64,000 nt of DNA from Edaphobacter flagellatus (GTDB lineage Bacteria; Acidobacteriota; Terriglobia; Terriglobales; Acidobacteriaceae): contig NZ_CP073697.1 of the NCBI RefSeq assembly GCF_025264665.1, positions 1-64,000 on the forward strand. Reading direction: 5' to 3'. Numbering within the stretch: position 1 is the first letter of the stretch; each line of letters begins with the position of its first letter. This document shows positions 1 through 9,025 of the stretch, in pieces. The notes beneath the pieces were generated by a model, which made no database searches, was not told the origin of the DNA, and was given only the letters and a program-made list of their open reading frames with translations. The translations under genes were made by a program, and so were the position numbers.

Positions 1-167
1 CTGGTGGCCCTCCGAGTGATCGTGTTGCCGACGGTATGAGCTGTAATGGTGGCGTGTGCGATCGCAGCCCCCCCAGGATCGGAAACAACGCCAATGAGGG
101 AAGGAGAAGTCTGAGCAAACGCTGAGGCGGCAAGCAGCGTTATGGCAACACAAGAAATAACTCGCAA
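1..167 (-). CDS. Carboxypeptidase-regulatory-like domain protein, N-terminal part (cut by window edge)
   Basis: Only the first 55 codons lie in the window. A TTG start at 167 is preceded by GGAG eight bases upstream, and an in-frame TAG lies just before, so no earlier start exists. The product opens with a signal peptide (LRVISCVAITLLAASAFAQ). It then enters the usual start of a carboxypeptidase-regulatory-like beta-sandwich (G-V-V-S-D-P-G-G-A-A-I-A-H-A-T-I-T). In acidobacteria this domain most often heads very large TonB-dependent receptors, so that is the likely full product, but the remainder is not visible. It lies on the same strand as the TonB receptor that starts at 2961. Confidence 0.55.
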   Translation of the reverse strand, partial: MRVISCVAITLLAASAFAQTSPSLIGVVSDPGGAAIAHATITAHTVGNTITRRAT

Positions 168-438
168 TCGGGATTCTCCATTTTTCTATGAATTACCCCT
201 GACTATGCCACCGCCGGCAAGCCCTCCCGATGAAACAGGCATCAAAAGCAAATGACGAATTGTTCAGAAAGGCTTAAGCCCTGACCGTCATCTTCTATCG
301 GCTCCCATGCGTAACACAGGAGGGTCGGCTTTACTTTCGTGAGATCCAGTGTGAGCGACACAATCGGCAATGTCTGACCGCGGACGAGTCGGCACTTCCC
401 GCGGAACGAACGATGGCACCTGGTGCCTTCAGAAGACC

Positions 439-2961
439 TCAAAAGAGAAAATCGAAGTCAATCAACAGGTGACGACCATAGTTTCCAAAGAATTTTCCAA
501 ACTGAGGATCGCCGGTGTTGTTATGGACTTGCAGATAGTTGGAGTGGTTCATTAAGTTGATGCCGCTCAGCGACAGCCTCACCGCGTGTTTCGATCCCAT
601 ATTCAGGTCTTTCGACACTCGGGCATCGAGAGAGAAGTATCTGGGATAGCGGGGCTGTAGACTGTTCGAGAGCACGACATATTGCTGGAACACATTTGTC
701 GGCTGGTAAACGAATCCGTCTCGATACTCGATATGTGGTGAGACATTCATGCGGTATGGAAGCGCGAATGTTCCCCACAGCAGGAATCGATTTGGGATCT
801 CACCTGCATTGCTCGCCTTATCGAGCGAACGGACAACCGGATAGCGATATGCTCCCAGATAACCGGCGACGTCGGTCAGCGTTCCCCGAGAATATTGGCG
901 AACGTATGAGAAGTAGAGGTGCCGACTCTCGTTTGTGCCGAAGCCGCTCGTGAACTCAATCTGACGAATGCGTCCGCTCCCTGAACCCGCAAGGACAAGA
1001 GCACTCAAGGTTGGCGAGACCTCGGAACGCAGGGTAAGCTGATTGCTTCGATCACTCTGCATATAGCGGAGACGGAACGTTGAGAATGAACGAAGGGTGT
1101 GCTCGGCCTCAACGGTCCAGGCAAGAGAATAGGGTGCGAAGTTGCCGCTGGAGGCTTCCTGATCGATCAGCGGAAAGTGTGCATTTGGATTGGTGTCGAC
1201 CACATTGTAGAAAAGACGAGGTCCGTCGCTCACGTTGCCGGTCGAATCGTAGGTTGTGACTGTCTGCTGGGGATAGTTCCGGAAGGCGTAGACATTGAGA
1301 GGGACCTCATCGTAAAAGACACCCATGCCGCCCCGAACGATGGTGGTGCGCGAATCTTTCGAAGGTGTCCAGGTGAAGCCGACTCTTGGAGCCGCGCGGT
1401 TGGTTGAAGTGATACTCTGAGCTTCCCACCGTACCCCGGCATCGAAGGCCAGCCTCTGTGTTGCAATCCAGTGGTCCTGAAAGTAGACGGCGGGTTCCAT
1501 GTCGGAGAGTTGGTAGCCTCCCTGACCGCTGTAGATGATGTCCTGCAAGGAGCGACCCATCGCGTCTGTCAAATGGACGGGGCGGTCTAGAATGCTTCCT
1601 TCATCCTCGGCGTGGGCGATCACACCGCCTGCCTGGAGTGCATGTTGTCCATGCCAGGAGAAGACTTTCGGGGTCCAGGTTTCGATCCACTGGATGCGAG
1701 TGCTCTCCCCGCTCTGCTCGCTAAAATAGTTCCCCGTATCGCCGATGGGACTGAGGGTCATCTCTCCCGGCGTTTGTGGAACGATGTTGCTTGCGACCCG
1801 TGTGTAGGCGTATGTGCTGGTGAGCAGTCCTCCAGCAAACGCGAGGCGGTGAGTCAGCGTCCCTGTATCCTCCTGGTAGTTCGCATCGGGAGTAACTGGC
1901 TGCGGGTCGAAGAAGTTCAGGTTCATGTAATGGACATTGCGAGGGGCAAAGTGCAGCGTAGCGGTGAACGTTTGCTTCGCGGTAAGCGGCGCGTCAAGTT
2001 GCGTGAAGGAATTGAACGCGTTTGACTTTGTCTCGTTGAAAGGAAATGGGAGTGTGCGCACTGGGTTCTTGTGCATCAGGTATTCGGATGCCTCAAGGAC
2101 ATAGAGATGATTGCGGATCAAGGGGCCACTCAGATTGAGGCGCGGCGTCACTGCGCGGAGTCCGACGAGATGGCCGCTCCGAATTCTGACCTCAGGCATT
2201 GGATCGTTGAGGCTGTAGAGCCATTTCTCGCCACCACGTCGAGTTTCTGCGCTGACGACGCCCGCGGTAAAGTTGCCGTATTCGGCAAGATAGGGCGACT
2301 GAAGAACTTTCACGGTCTGGACACTGTCGATCGGAACACTCAGCCCGAAGTTGCCGGTCGCTGGATCGGTCACATCAACGGCGTTGACGATCAGGACACT
2401 GTGCTGTTCTCCAAGGCCCGCAATATTAACTTGCCCGTCCGGTGCGCGGATAACGCCCGGGATGAGGGGCAGTGCATCCGCAAGCGTAGCGGGCCGAAGC
2501 GGAGTCCGAGTTGCTTCGGGGATCGAGAGTTTGTTCTCGCCGCTTTGGGCTTCAGCCAGCGGGTTGCTGCTTTCGGCCTGGACCTCGACAACCTCCGTAT
2601 GCTCAAGCGTCTTGATCAGATGGATCTCAAGATTCGTCTCCGTATCCTGAGCCGGAAGCTCAAGGGGTTGATAACCCTTCAGGTCTACGGTTACGATGCA
2701 AGTTCGATGAGGGGAACACTGAAAGCTTGCATGTCCGCTTCCGTCCGTAACAGCCTTACTGAGGAGAATGCCAGAATCACTGACACTAATCTGCGCGCCG
2801 GAAAGCGGCTGTGCGGCTTCGTCGAGCACCGTTATCCGAATATTATCGGGACCTTGACTTAGCAAACCGTAAGACGACTTAGTGAGCAAAAAGATAAAGA
2901 AGAGCGTGGAAGTCGCCGCCACCATGAGGCACGGTTTCGCTCTGCTCCTCTTATCCGTCAT
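439..2961 (-). CDS. TonB-dependent receptor with N-terminal carboxypeptidase-regulatory-like domain
   Basis: An outer-membrane protein of about 840 residues. A basic N-terminus (MTDKRSRAK) precedes a hydrophobic export signal. Next comes a carboxypeptidase-regulatory-like domain (IRITVLDEAAQPLSGAQISVSD...), then a plug-like region (LADALPLIPGVIRAPDGQVNIAGLGEQHSVLIVNAVDV...), then a long beta-barrel-like segment rich in aromatic and polar alternation that ends in a terminal phenylalanine (DFDFLF), typical of barrel proteins. The frame is open to a TTG at 3027, but the ATG at 2961 directly precedes the signal sequence and is preferred. Family members import ligands with TonB/ExbBD energy. The substrate is unknown and no SusD partner is adjacent. 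An ATGAC-type dyad lies about 120 bases upstream. Confidence 0.85.
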   Translation of the reverse strand: MTDKRSRAKPCLMVAATSTLFFIFLLTKSSYGLLSQGPDNIRITVLDEAAQPLSGAQISVSDSGILLSKAVTDGSGHASFQCSPHRTCIVTVDLKGYQPLELPAQDTETNLEIHLIKTLEHTEVVEVQAESSNPLAEAQSGENKLSIPEATRTPLRPATLADALPLIPGVIRAPDGQVNIAGLGEQHSVLIVNAVDVTDPATGNFGLSVPIDSVQTVKVLQSPYLAEYGNFTAGVVSAETRRGGEKWLYSLNDPMPEVRIRSGHLVGLRAVTPRLNLSGPLIRNHLYVLEASEYLMHKNPVRTLPFPFNETKSNAFNSFTQLDAPLTAKQTFTATLHFAPRNVHYMNLNFFDPQPVTPDANYQEDTGTLTHRLAFAGGLLTSTYAYTRVASNIVPQTPGEMTLSPIGDTGNYFSEQSGESTRIQWIETWTPKVFSWHGQHALQAGGVIAHAEDEGSILDRPVHLTDAMGRSLQDIIYSGQGGYQLSDMEPAVYFQDHWIATQRLAFDAGVRWEAQSITSTNRAAPRVGFTWTPSKDSRTTIVRGGMGVFYDEVPLNVYAFRNYPQQTVTTYDSTGNVSDGPRLFYNVVDTNPNAHFPLIDQEASSGNFAPYSLAWTVEAEHTLRSFSTFRLRYMQSDRSNQLTLRSEVSPTLSALVLAGSGSGRIRQIEFTSGFGTNESRHLYFSYVRQYSRGTLTDVAGYLGAYRYPVVRSLDKASNAGEIPNRFLLWGTFALPYRMNVSPHIEYRDGFVYQPTNVFQQYVVLSNSLQPRYPRYFSLDARVSKDLNMGSKHAVRLSLSGINLMNHSNYLQVHNNTGDPQFGKFFGNYGRHLLIDFDFLF

Positions 2962-3080
2962 GTTCCCACTTTGATCGCCAGCGCTTTTCACGAGATGACC
3001 AAAGGGCCTCCGAGCCGCGCGTATCAAGCCATTATGCCTCTATGTTAAGCCGCAACTGGGCGGACACCCACTTATAGCGG

Positions 3081-3096
3081 ATGACATTTTGTTCAT
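3081..3096. promoter_or_regulatory. 16-bp dyad ATGACATTTTGTTCAT upstream of the TonB receptor
   Basis: An imperfect dyad ATGAC-N6-TTCAT. It matches 14 of 16 positions of the sites at 9215 and 13572 and has the same half-site geometry as the one at 9886. It lies in the noncoding stretch between the TonB receptor start and the ATPase pseudogene. Inferred operator for a shared regulator. Confidence 0.4.
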
Positions 3097-3193
3097 CAAG
3101 CGAATGCTGAACGTCACTTTAATCATTCCAGCGATAAACAATTTGTCATGATCAGGACGCTCCTGCAGCGTGGTAGGTTCTTATATCAAGTTT

Positions 3194-3733
3194 ATGATGA
3201 CCAATCCCAATCTTTACGTCGTAACCGGAGGCCCCGGAACAGGTAAAACCACCGTCTTGAGAGAACTGGAGCGGAAAGGCTTTCCCTGTGTCCCGGAGGT
3301 AGCCAGACAACTTATACAGGAACAGATGTAGACGGGCGGAAACGCCCTGCCGTGGGGTGATCGAGACCAGTACGCGAAGCTGATGCTAGAGCGGTCTATC
3401 GCTTCTTTCCGGGAGCACACGCCAGCGCCGAGAATCACTTTTTGCGACCGGGGCATTCTGGACACGCTCTGTTACCTACGGCTGATTGGCCAGGACGACG
3501 CCGAGGCCATGGCAGCGAGCTCTATTTATCGCTACGCCCCGAAGGTGTTTCTTGCGCCAGCATGGAGGGCGATTTACACAACGGATGCCGAGCGCAAGCA
3601 GTCCTGGGAGGAGGCCGTTAGAACCTCTGAACTGATGGCGCGCGTGTACGAGGAGAGCGGCTATGATGTGCTGGAGTTGCCGCTGTGCTCTCCAGAAGAG
3701 CGGGCAGCGTTCATCCTCTCTGGCAGCGTCTAA
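3194..3733 (+). pseudogene. AAA-type P-loop ATPase interrupted by an in-frame TAG
   Basis: From ATG 3194 the frame reads a clear Walker A motif (VVTGGPGTGKTTVL) and runs to QLIQEQM. It then meets TAG at 3329-3331, and continues in the same frame from TGGNALPWGDRDQYAKLMLERSIASF through CDRGILDTLCYLRL to LSGSV and a stop at 3731-3733. Together the two halves make a single P-loop ATPase/kinase of about 179 residues of the AAA_28 type, so one substitution appears to have split it. The second half has its own possible start near 3383 but would lack the nucleotide-binding loop. A sequencing error or stop-codon readthrough cannot be excluded. Confidence 0.7.
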
Positions 3734-3831
3734 CACACTCCTTGATGGCCGTCCTGCTGTAAGGCAGGTACTCTAACCAAGTCAGCCTAAAGCCGTGCGC
3801 TGCAATTACAGCGTGCGAACAGGATGGTCAG

Positions 3832-4395
3832 TTAGTTAGAAACCTGACCAACGAGATTAAGATCAATTGCAACATCATTCTCAGCTTTCCAGAACATGAA
3901 GCTCGGGTTCTTGAGACCCCACTGAACATAGGGAACGACGAAATGCATCCTCGCCGTTGCCTTCGATCCATCGATGTGAATCTGCATCGGAATCGTCAGG
4001 TCGTGAGGATTTCCGAGTAGGGTGAAGACTCCGCTCACCTGAATGGTTGAGTCGCCAGAGGATGCGATTGTTCCGATGTAAGTTTTCGGCGCAAAGGAGA
4101 CGGTTGTGTATTGATCCACCTTGAGAATGTCCTTATTCATCTTCTTATCGCGGCTGTCGTTACCGGTCTTTCCGCTGCCGGCCAGTACCGCCACCGAACC
4201 CGACATCTTAGGATTGCTGCGGTCAAACTCAATCGATCCGGATTGAATGTGAAACGTCCCGTTGACAACCTCGTGGGTCGTGTTGAGTTTCATCTTGACC
4301 TCGCTGGCATCGGGGTTGACTGCGAAGGTCTGACGCTGGGCGAGTGCGGCTGGAGCGAGTATGACGGCGAGGGCCAAGATTACGAAGGATTTCAT
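3832..4395 (-). CDS. YceI-family periplasmic protein
   Basis: Starts at ATG 4395, eight bases after a strong AGGGGAG ribosome site; the frame extends upstream to 4443 without one. A signal peptide (MKSFVILALAVILAPAALAQ) is followed by the YceI lipocalin-like fold: FAVNPDASEVKMKLNTTHEVVNGTFHIQSGSIEFD, the D-x-x-MNKDIL segment and VSGVFTLLGNPHDLTIPMQIHIDG. The total of about 187 residues is normal for the family. YceI proteins bind isoprenoid or amphiphilic ligands in the periplasm; the ligand here is unknown. It is followed by the FAD oxidoreductase gene on the same strand. Confidence 0.88.
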   Translation of the reverse strand: MKSFVILALAVILAPAALAQRQTFAVNPDASEVKMKLNTTHEVVNGTFHIQSGSIEFDRSNPKMSGSVAVLAGSGKTGNDSRDKKMNKDILKVDQYTTVSFAPKTYIGTIASSGDSTIQVSGVFTLLGNPHDLTIPMQIHIDGSKATARMHFVVPYVQWGLKNPSFMFWKAENDVAIDLNLVGQVSN

Positions 4396-4452
4396 TGCAT
4401 CATCTCCCCTAGAGGGTTTGACTACCGAGGATTGTCTTCGCATGGCTCGATT

Positions 4453-5583
4453 TCAGTTGGCGAACGCTTGTGGAGCAACAGCGGCGGGCTGAGTGACACG
4501 CGTGAGTCTAGCCGTTACGCGCATCGCGCCGGGCCACACCCAGAGGCAGAACGGCAGTACAGCGCGTGCGAATGCGTTGTTTAATCCGTCGGCGGCGAGC
4601 TCAGCAAGGCGCATCTGCGGCAGCATTGCGGAGCGCAGTTTTGGCTGAAAGACCGGCGCCGGCTCCGCGGCAAGATAGGCAGCGGCGGCGCGGCGGGCAG
4701 TATGCAGGGCAATGGATATGCCGTCGCCAGTGAACGAGGGGATTACGGCAGCCTGATCGCCGATGCAGTAGAGCCCATCCTCGGTTGTGCGGCGGAGGTA
4801 ACCGTACGGGATATGAGTGACGGTGATCGGTTTGTCGAGCAACGGCTCCGCACCGTCAAGCCGCATCGCGAGGTGGGGACAGTCCTGCTGCATCTTCGCA
4901 AGGAGGCCCTCCCAGCGAAGACCTGCACGTGCAAAATAACGCCGTTGCACCACACAGCAGAAATTCGTAATGCCGTCTTCCACCGGTTGGATACCACCAT
5001 AGCCTCCGGAATAGAGCGTCAACTCGGAGGCGTCCGCCAGGTCAGCGGTCTGGGCGGCAGACAGCCGGTAATACATCTTGAAGGCGACCCATTGGCGAGG
5101 GTCCTTCGGGCGACCGTGGCCGCGCAGATCGTGCTTGCCCGTAGCGAGAAAGGCGGTTGGAGCTTCGTAGGTGGTGCCGTCGTCGAGCGTGGCCTGCCAG
5201 AGGTTGGCGGTCGCGCGGCTGAGCGACTGCACACCGCGACCACGCTCAACGCGGACTCCCGCGGAGATGGCTGCGGCGATGAGCGCTGTATCCAGCGCTT
5301 TGCGCGTGAGCGACTTCGCGGGAAACGGTAAGGGAGCCGTCGCGGCGCGCCTTGCAGCGGCCAGTCGAACGTAATCGATCGGCACAGCGCCAAGCGAGGT
5401 TACGTCGATGCCGAGCAAATGAAGGTCTTCAAGAGCCTCGCCGCTCAGGAACTCGCCGCAGACTTTATGGCGCGGCGCGGGCTCGCGTTCGATCAGCGTG
5501 ACGCCTCGTCCCTTGCGAGCGAGCGCGATCGAAGCCGCACAGCCCGCCACTCCACCACCGAGGATCAGCACTTCGTCTTGCAA
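4453..5583 (-). CDS. FAD-dependent oxidoreductase, geranylgeranyl-reductase-like
   Basis: 376 residues. The N-terminal Rossmann dinucleotide motif (VLILGGGVAGCAASIALARKG) and a second FAD motif (LYCIGDQAAVIPSFTGDGISIALHTA) place it with the group 2 flavoprotein monooxygenase / geranylgeranyl reductase superfamily. No membrane segment is obvious. It is on the same strand as, and about 1.6 kb downstream of, the type III polyketide synthase and methyltransferase genes. That trio resembles the synthase-methyltransferase-flavoprotein operons that make and oxidise alkylresorcinols and phenolic lipids, so oxidation of the polyketide product is the likely role. This role is inferred from context; the substrate is unknown. 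Confidence 0.78.
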   Translation of the reverse strand: MQDEVLILGGGVAGCAASIALARKGRGVTLIEREPAPRHKVCGEFLSGEALEDLHLLGIDVTSLGAVPIDYVRLAAARRAATAPLPFPAKSLTRKALDTALIAAAISAGVRVERGRGVQSLSRATANLWQATLDDGTTYEAPTAFLATGKHDLRGHGRPKDPRQWVAFKMYYRLSAAQTADLADASELTLYSGGYGGIQPVEDGITNFCCVVQRRYFARAGLRWEGLLAKMQQDCPHLAMRLDGAEPLLDKPITVTHIPYGYLRRTTEDGLYCIGDQAAVIPSFTGDGISIALHTARRAAAAYLAAEPAPVFQPKLRSAMLPQMRLAELAADGLNNAFARAVLPFCLWVWPGAMRVTARLTRVTQPAAVAPQAFAN

Positions 5584-5750
5584 ACCATTGCTCCTAATTC
5601 ACTGGATGTTCCATCAATTTGTAGCGGGACTCCATCTTTCCAGTAGACGCCCGGAAAACAGTTCGGCACGTCATTCTGTACAAATCGTCATTTTGGAGTC
5701 GATAGAGCGGGGGGGCGGAAGGCGTCTAAGACGTTAGAACGAGGGATTTG

Positions 5751-6530
5751 ATGGAGCGAAGCAATTTCTTTGTGGCCGCTTTCCTGGTGATCATGTTGGG
5801 CACCGCAGCATCGGCAGAACCGATTTCAGTAAGACATATCCAACGCCCGATGCATCGGTTTATGGCGGCGCGCTCCGAGGCTGGAAAGGTCATCGCCACT
5901 GGCGAGTTTACGCAGGTAGTGCAGGGCGATGAAGTGACGATGCGTATGATCTATCGCTTTGTGGATGGATCGATTGACGATGAGACGACGACATACAGGC
6001 AGCAGGGTACGTTTCGGTTAGTACGCAACCATCACATCCAGAAAGGGCCGTTCTTTACAAAGCCCATCGACTTTACGATAGAAGCCGCTACCGGCATAGC
6101 GACCAGCCGCACAATAGACAGGAATGGCAGGATACATGTCGAGAGCAAGCACATGGACCTGCCGGATGACCTGGCGAATGGCATCGTTGGGACCTTGCTG
6201 CTGAACGTGCCGCACAATACGACGCCATTTCGGGTGGGGATGCTAACGCCAGTCGGCGGCGGGCGGTTGGTTAAACTCCTGATCTCACCGGAGAGCGAGC
6301 AGACGGTTCAGTTGGCAGGACAGACCCTCAAGGCGACAGTGTTTCGCGTTCATCCGGAGCTGGGTGGCATCGTGAGGGTGATTGCGCGGCTGCTCGGCCT
6401 TCAGCCAAAAGATGTGATGGTGTGGGTACTGGAGGGTGAAGAGCCTGCGGTGGCGGTAGTTATTGGACAGCTCGGCGGTTACGGGCCTGTTGTCAGCTCG
6501 GACCTGGTGGAGACCAGCATCGAGAAATAG
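5751..6530 (+). CDS. Exported protein of unknown function
   Basis: 259 residues from ATG 5751, preceded by GAGGGA. An N-terminal signal peptide (MERSNFFVAAFLVIMLGTAASAE) precedes a mostly beta-type soluble sequence with no motif I recognise (for example GEFTQVVQGDEVTMRMIYRFVDGSIDDETTTYRQQGTFRLVRNHHIQKGPF). It resembles the size and style of periplasmic DUF3108-like proteins, but I cannot assign it. It is the only plus-strand gene among the minus-strand polyketide cluster genes and converges on the DUF2306 gene. Confidence 0.6.
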   Translation: MERSNFFVAAFLVIMLGTAASAEPISVRHIQRPMHRFMAARSEAGKVIATGEFTQVVQGDEVTMRMIYRFVDGSIDDETTTYRQQGTFRLVRNHHIQKGPFFTKPIDFTIEAATGIATSRTIDRNGRIHVESKHMDLPDDLANGIVGTLLLNVPHNTTPFRVGMLTPVGGGRLVKLLISPESEQTVQLAGQTLKATVFRVHPELGGIVRVIARLLGLQPKDVMVWVLEGEEPAVAVVIGQLGGYGPVVSSDLVETSIEK

Positions 6531-6581
6531 GACATTTTGCAAACCCACATCTTAAAAACTCTCATAACCGCTAGCCGGCGA

Positions 6582-7217
6582 TCAGTTACGACGAGAGGTG
6601 AGTTCGTGCCAGTTGAGGCCGAGGTCGACGATCAGCAGAGATGCGAGGGTGAAGGCAATGACCCCGACTGCGGAGAGGACGTCTCCGAGATGGCTCCAGT
6701 ATGCGGGTACGAGGTTCAGAACGCGGCTGGAGACGAAGGTAAAGGTGACGGCGTAGGAGCGAGCCATCCATTGGCGGTGCTGGGCGATTTGGCGGTTGCG
6801 CGCGGTGAGGAAGGCGGCGGTGGTGCAGACCATCCACGCCGCGGACTGCATGGAGGTTCCGGGGAGGCCCGGACGGCCCCAGGCGAGAGCGATGCCCGTG
6901 AAGGAACCAACAAACACGGAGATGACGTAGATGCGGCCTAGGATGCGATGGAGTTGGAGGTGACGCTGGCGGATTCGCGAGGAGAAATTGATGGGGCCGA
7001 TCAAAAGAGCGAAGATTCCGGCGAGGGTATGCGGGATGAGGAGATGGCGGTCGGCGATCACTTGCAGACGATAGGCGTGGTACATCGGATAGTCGGTGAT
7101 GAGGAGCAGCTCTGAGGTAATGAAGACGAACAGTACGGTGAGACCAAGCGAGACCCATAGAATCGTCTTGAATCTGGAAGCAGCGGAAGTGGACGCAGGC
7201 AGACTGGAAGTTTGCAC
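6582..7217 (-). CDS. DUF2306-type membrane protein
   Basis: 211 residues with about six hydrophobic segments. Conserved His/Arg clusters typical of DUF2306 predicted membrane proteins sit at helix ends: RQRHLQLHRILGRIYVISVFVGSFTGIALA and NRQIAQHRQWMARSYAVTFTFVSSRVL. Related four-helix proteins with paired histidines are suspected to bind haem, but no function is established. It lies 44 bases downstream of the methyltransferase gene in the polyketide cluster and may be co-transcribed with it. Confidence 0.75.
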   Translation of the reverse strand: MQTSSLPASTSAASRFKTILWVSLGLTVLFVFITSELLLITDYPMYHAYRLQVIADRHLLIPHTLAGIFALLIGPINFSSRIRQRHLQLHRILGRIYVISVFVGSFTGIALAWGRPGLPGTSMQSAAWMVCTTAAFLTARNRQIAQHRQWMARSYAVTFTFVSSRVLNLVPAYWSHLGDVLSAVGVIAFTLASLLIVDLGLNWHELTSRRN

Positions 7218-7260
7218 TATTCGCCTCTCACTGTGACGAGATACTTCAAAATCACCGGCC

Positions 7261-7974
7261 TCACTTCCACCGCCCCACGCACAACCGCCCTGGCCGCCAA
7301 TGCTCCACCGTCATCGCCTCTTGCGGGACCTCTGCCGCAGCCAGCAGGCGTACCCAATCCTCCTTCCGGAACGCTCGCCGGAACGACACTGGCCCATCGT
7401 GCCGCACAAGCCAATGCCAACGCACCCACCCAAACATCCGACTACTCCACTCCGACCGCTCCAAATCATTGATAAACCAACCTACCTGCACGGTCGCTTC
7501 CATCCACCTCAGCAGCGCGACAATCTCCTCGTCCTCCAGATGGTGTGCCAGCAGCGAGCTCACGACGATATCGACCGGCTTCTTCGGTCGGTACTCCAGA
7601 GCATCGCCGGTCACCCATTCGATTCCAAGCTCCTTTGGCGTGAACTCCGCTGCTGCACGTGCAGCATAAGGATTCAAGTCGATCCCCGTTAGCTGCACAG
7701 CAATGCCCCGTCTCCGTGCCCAGCCTGCAATCCGCCGCAACAGGTCGCCGCCGCCACTGCCCACATCGACAATGTGTATCGGATCACCCGATCCATGCGG
7801 CAACCGCTCCAGCCAGGCCAGCGTCGGTCGATAACCCAGCAGCCAGCGATTGACGGTTTCCAGACTGCGCAGGCAGTCACGGAAATCCTCATAACTGCAG
7901 TCACCATCCATCAGCTCCGGCAACTCACGCGGAGAGACCCGCCGACTGAAGTCGATCTGTGTACTAGACCCCAT
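7261..7974 (-). CDS. Class I SAM-dependent methyltransferase of the type III PKS cluster
   Basis: 237 residues. Motif I is clear (HIVDVGSGGGDLLRRIAGWA), followed by the acidic residue at the end of beta-2 (LTGIDLNPYAARAA) and motif IV (VDIVVSSLLAHHLEDEEI). Start ATG 7974 overlaps the last 11 bases of the polyketide synthase gene, implying translational coupling. Methyltransferases in this position normally methylate the resorcinol or quinone product of the synthase; here that is inferred from the operon. Confidence 0.85.
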   Translation of the reverse strand: MGSSTQIDFSRRVSPRELPELMDGDCSYEDFRDCLRSLETVNRWLLGYRPTLAWLERLPHGSGDPIHIVDVGSGGGDLLRRIAGWARRRGIAVQLTGIDLNPYAARAAAEFTPKELGIEWVTGDALEYRPKKPVDIVVSSLLAHHLEDEEIVALLRWMEATVQVGWFINDLERSEWSSRMFGWVRWHWLVRHDGPVSFRRAFRKEDWVRLLAAAEVPQEAMTVEHWRPGRLCVGRWK

Positions 7975-9025
7975 GGAAGCGCATCGTCTCCGCTGTTAGG
8001 CCCGGTCCAAACGACATCGCACACCCACGCTGCCCCGGGCGCGCCTGCTGCATTATTCGCTGCAAAACAAACATCACCGTCGCCGACGACATGTTGCCGA
8101 AGCACGATAGCACTTCGCGCGACGCCGTCAGCGCATCGGCCGGCAACTCGAGTCCTTTCTCTACCGCATCCAGAACCGACCGCCCTCCGGGATGCACTGC
8201 CCACAGGTCAATGCCGTCGCGCTCGGCCATCAGTTCGCCCTCATGCAGCGCGCGGCCCAGCTGTCCCGGCACCTGTCCCGAAAGCAGCATATCGAACCCG
8301 AGATCGCGGATCTTCCATGTAATCAACCCCCTCGTCTCCGGCACCATCACTGCCTTAAAGCTGTCCAGCGCGAAACCCTGCTCGCGAGCAGTAATCAGGC
8401 TCGCCGCAGCGCCATCGGCAAAGACCAGGAAGGAGAGCACCTGCTCCAGTTCCTGCGTCTCCTGGAAGTGCAGCGTGCATAGCTCCAGGTTGACCATCAA
8501 AACACCCGCCTTCGGATCGGAGCGCACAATGTGCCGCGCCAACTTCAGTGCATTGATCGCGGCATAGCATCCCATGAACCCAACCATCGTGCGCTCCACG
8601 TCCGCCGAAAGCCCGAGGTGGTCGACGATCTCAAAGTCCAGCCCCGGCGCATAGAGCCCTGTGCAGCAGGTCACCAGCACGTGCGTAATACCGGAGCGTT
8701 CCTCCTCGCTCAGCGCAAGCCGGTCCACGGCTTTTCGCATCAGCACCGGAGCGCTCTGCTCAAACAACTCCATACGCCGCGCCGTGTTGGGAAAGTTACC
8801 TGGCCGATAAAAGTCATTCGCGTCATGCGACGAGAATTGGCCGGAACCTTTCTGCGGATTAAGGAACGAATAGCGATGCGCGATGTCGGCGCGGCTCACC
8901 ATGCGGCGAAAGACCGTGCGCAGCCGTGGGTCGGCGAGCATTTTCTCTGCGAAGACGATGAAGGTGTCATGCACATCGTGCTCTGGTACGGCAGTGGCGA
9001 TGCGGTTCAGATAAGCCGTAGTCAT
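7964..9025 (-). CDS. Type III polyketide synthase (chalcone/stilbene synthase family)
   Basis: About 353 residues with the full catalytic triad of the family. Numbering is from ATG 9025: Cys about 153 (VGFMGCYAAINAL), His about 278 (LWAVHPGGRSVLD) and Asn about 311 (SCFGNMSSATVMFVL). The C-terminal GPGLTAE loop is present. A TTG six bases upstream (9031) is an alternative start. Such enzymes extend an acyl-CoA starter with malonyl-CoA and cyclise it, giving alkylresorcinols, pyrones or similar compounds. It heads an apparent operon with the methyltransferase and, further down, the FAD oxidoreductase. Confidence 0.93.
   Translation of the reverse strand: MTTAYLNRIATAVPEHDVHDTFIVFAEKMLADPRLRTVFRRMVSRADIAHRYSFLNPQKGSGQFSSHDANDFYRPGNFPNTARRMELFEQSAPVLMRKAVDRLALSEEERSGITHVLVTCCTGLYAPGLDFEIVDHLGLSADVERTMVGFMGCYAAINALKLARHIVRSDPKAGVLMVNLELCTLHFQETQELEQVLSFLVFADGAAASLITAREQGFALDSFKAVMVPETRGLITWKIRDLGFDMLLSGQVPGQLGRALHEGELMAERDGIDLWAVHPGGRSVLDAVEKGLELPADALTASREVLSCFGNMSSATVMFVLQRIMQQARPGQRGCAMSFGPGLTAETMRFHGV

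Noticed and set aside
415..427. Short dyad GGCACC-T-GGTGCC downstream of the TonB receptor
   Set aside because: A one-base spacer cannot form a hairpin terminator, and no second copy was seen to support an operator.
242..442. A 66-codon minus-strand frame overlapping the end of the TonB receptor
   Set aside because: TTG start without a clear ribosome site and no recognisable sequence; it lies in the spacer before the next exported-protein gene.
2071..2862. A 263-codon plus-strand frame inside the TonB receptor
   Set aside because: It is a shadow of the receptor gene on the opposite strand; the product has no recognisable domain, whereas the minus-strand frame does.
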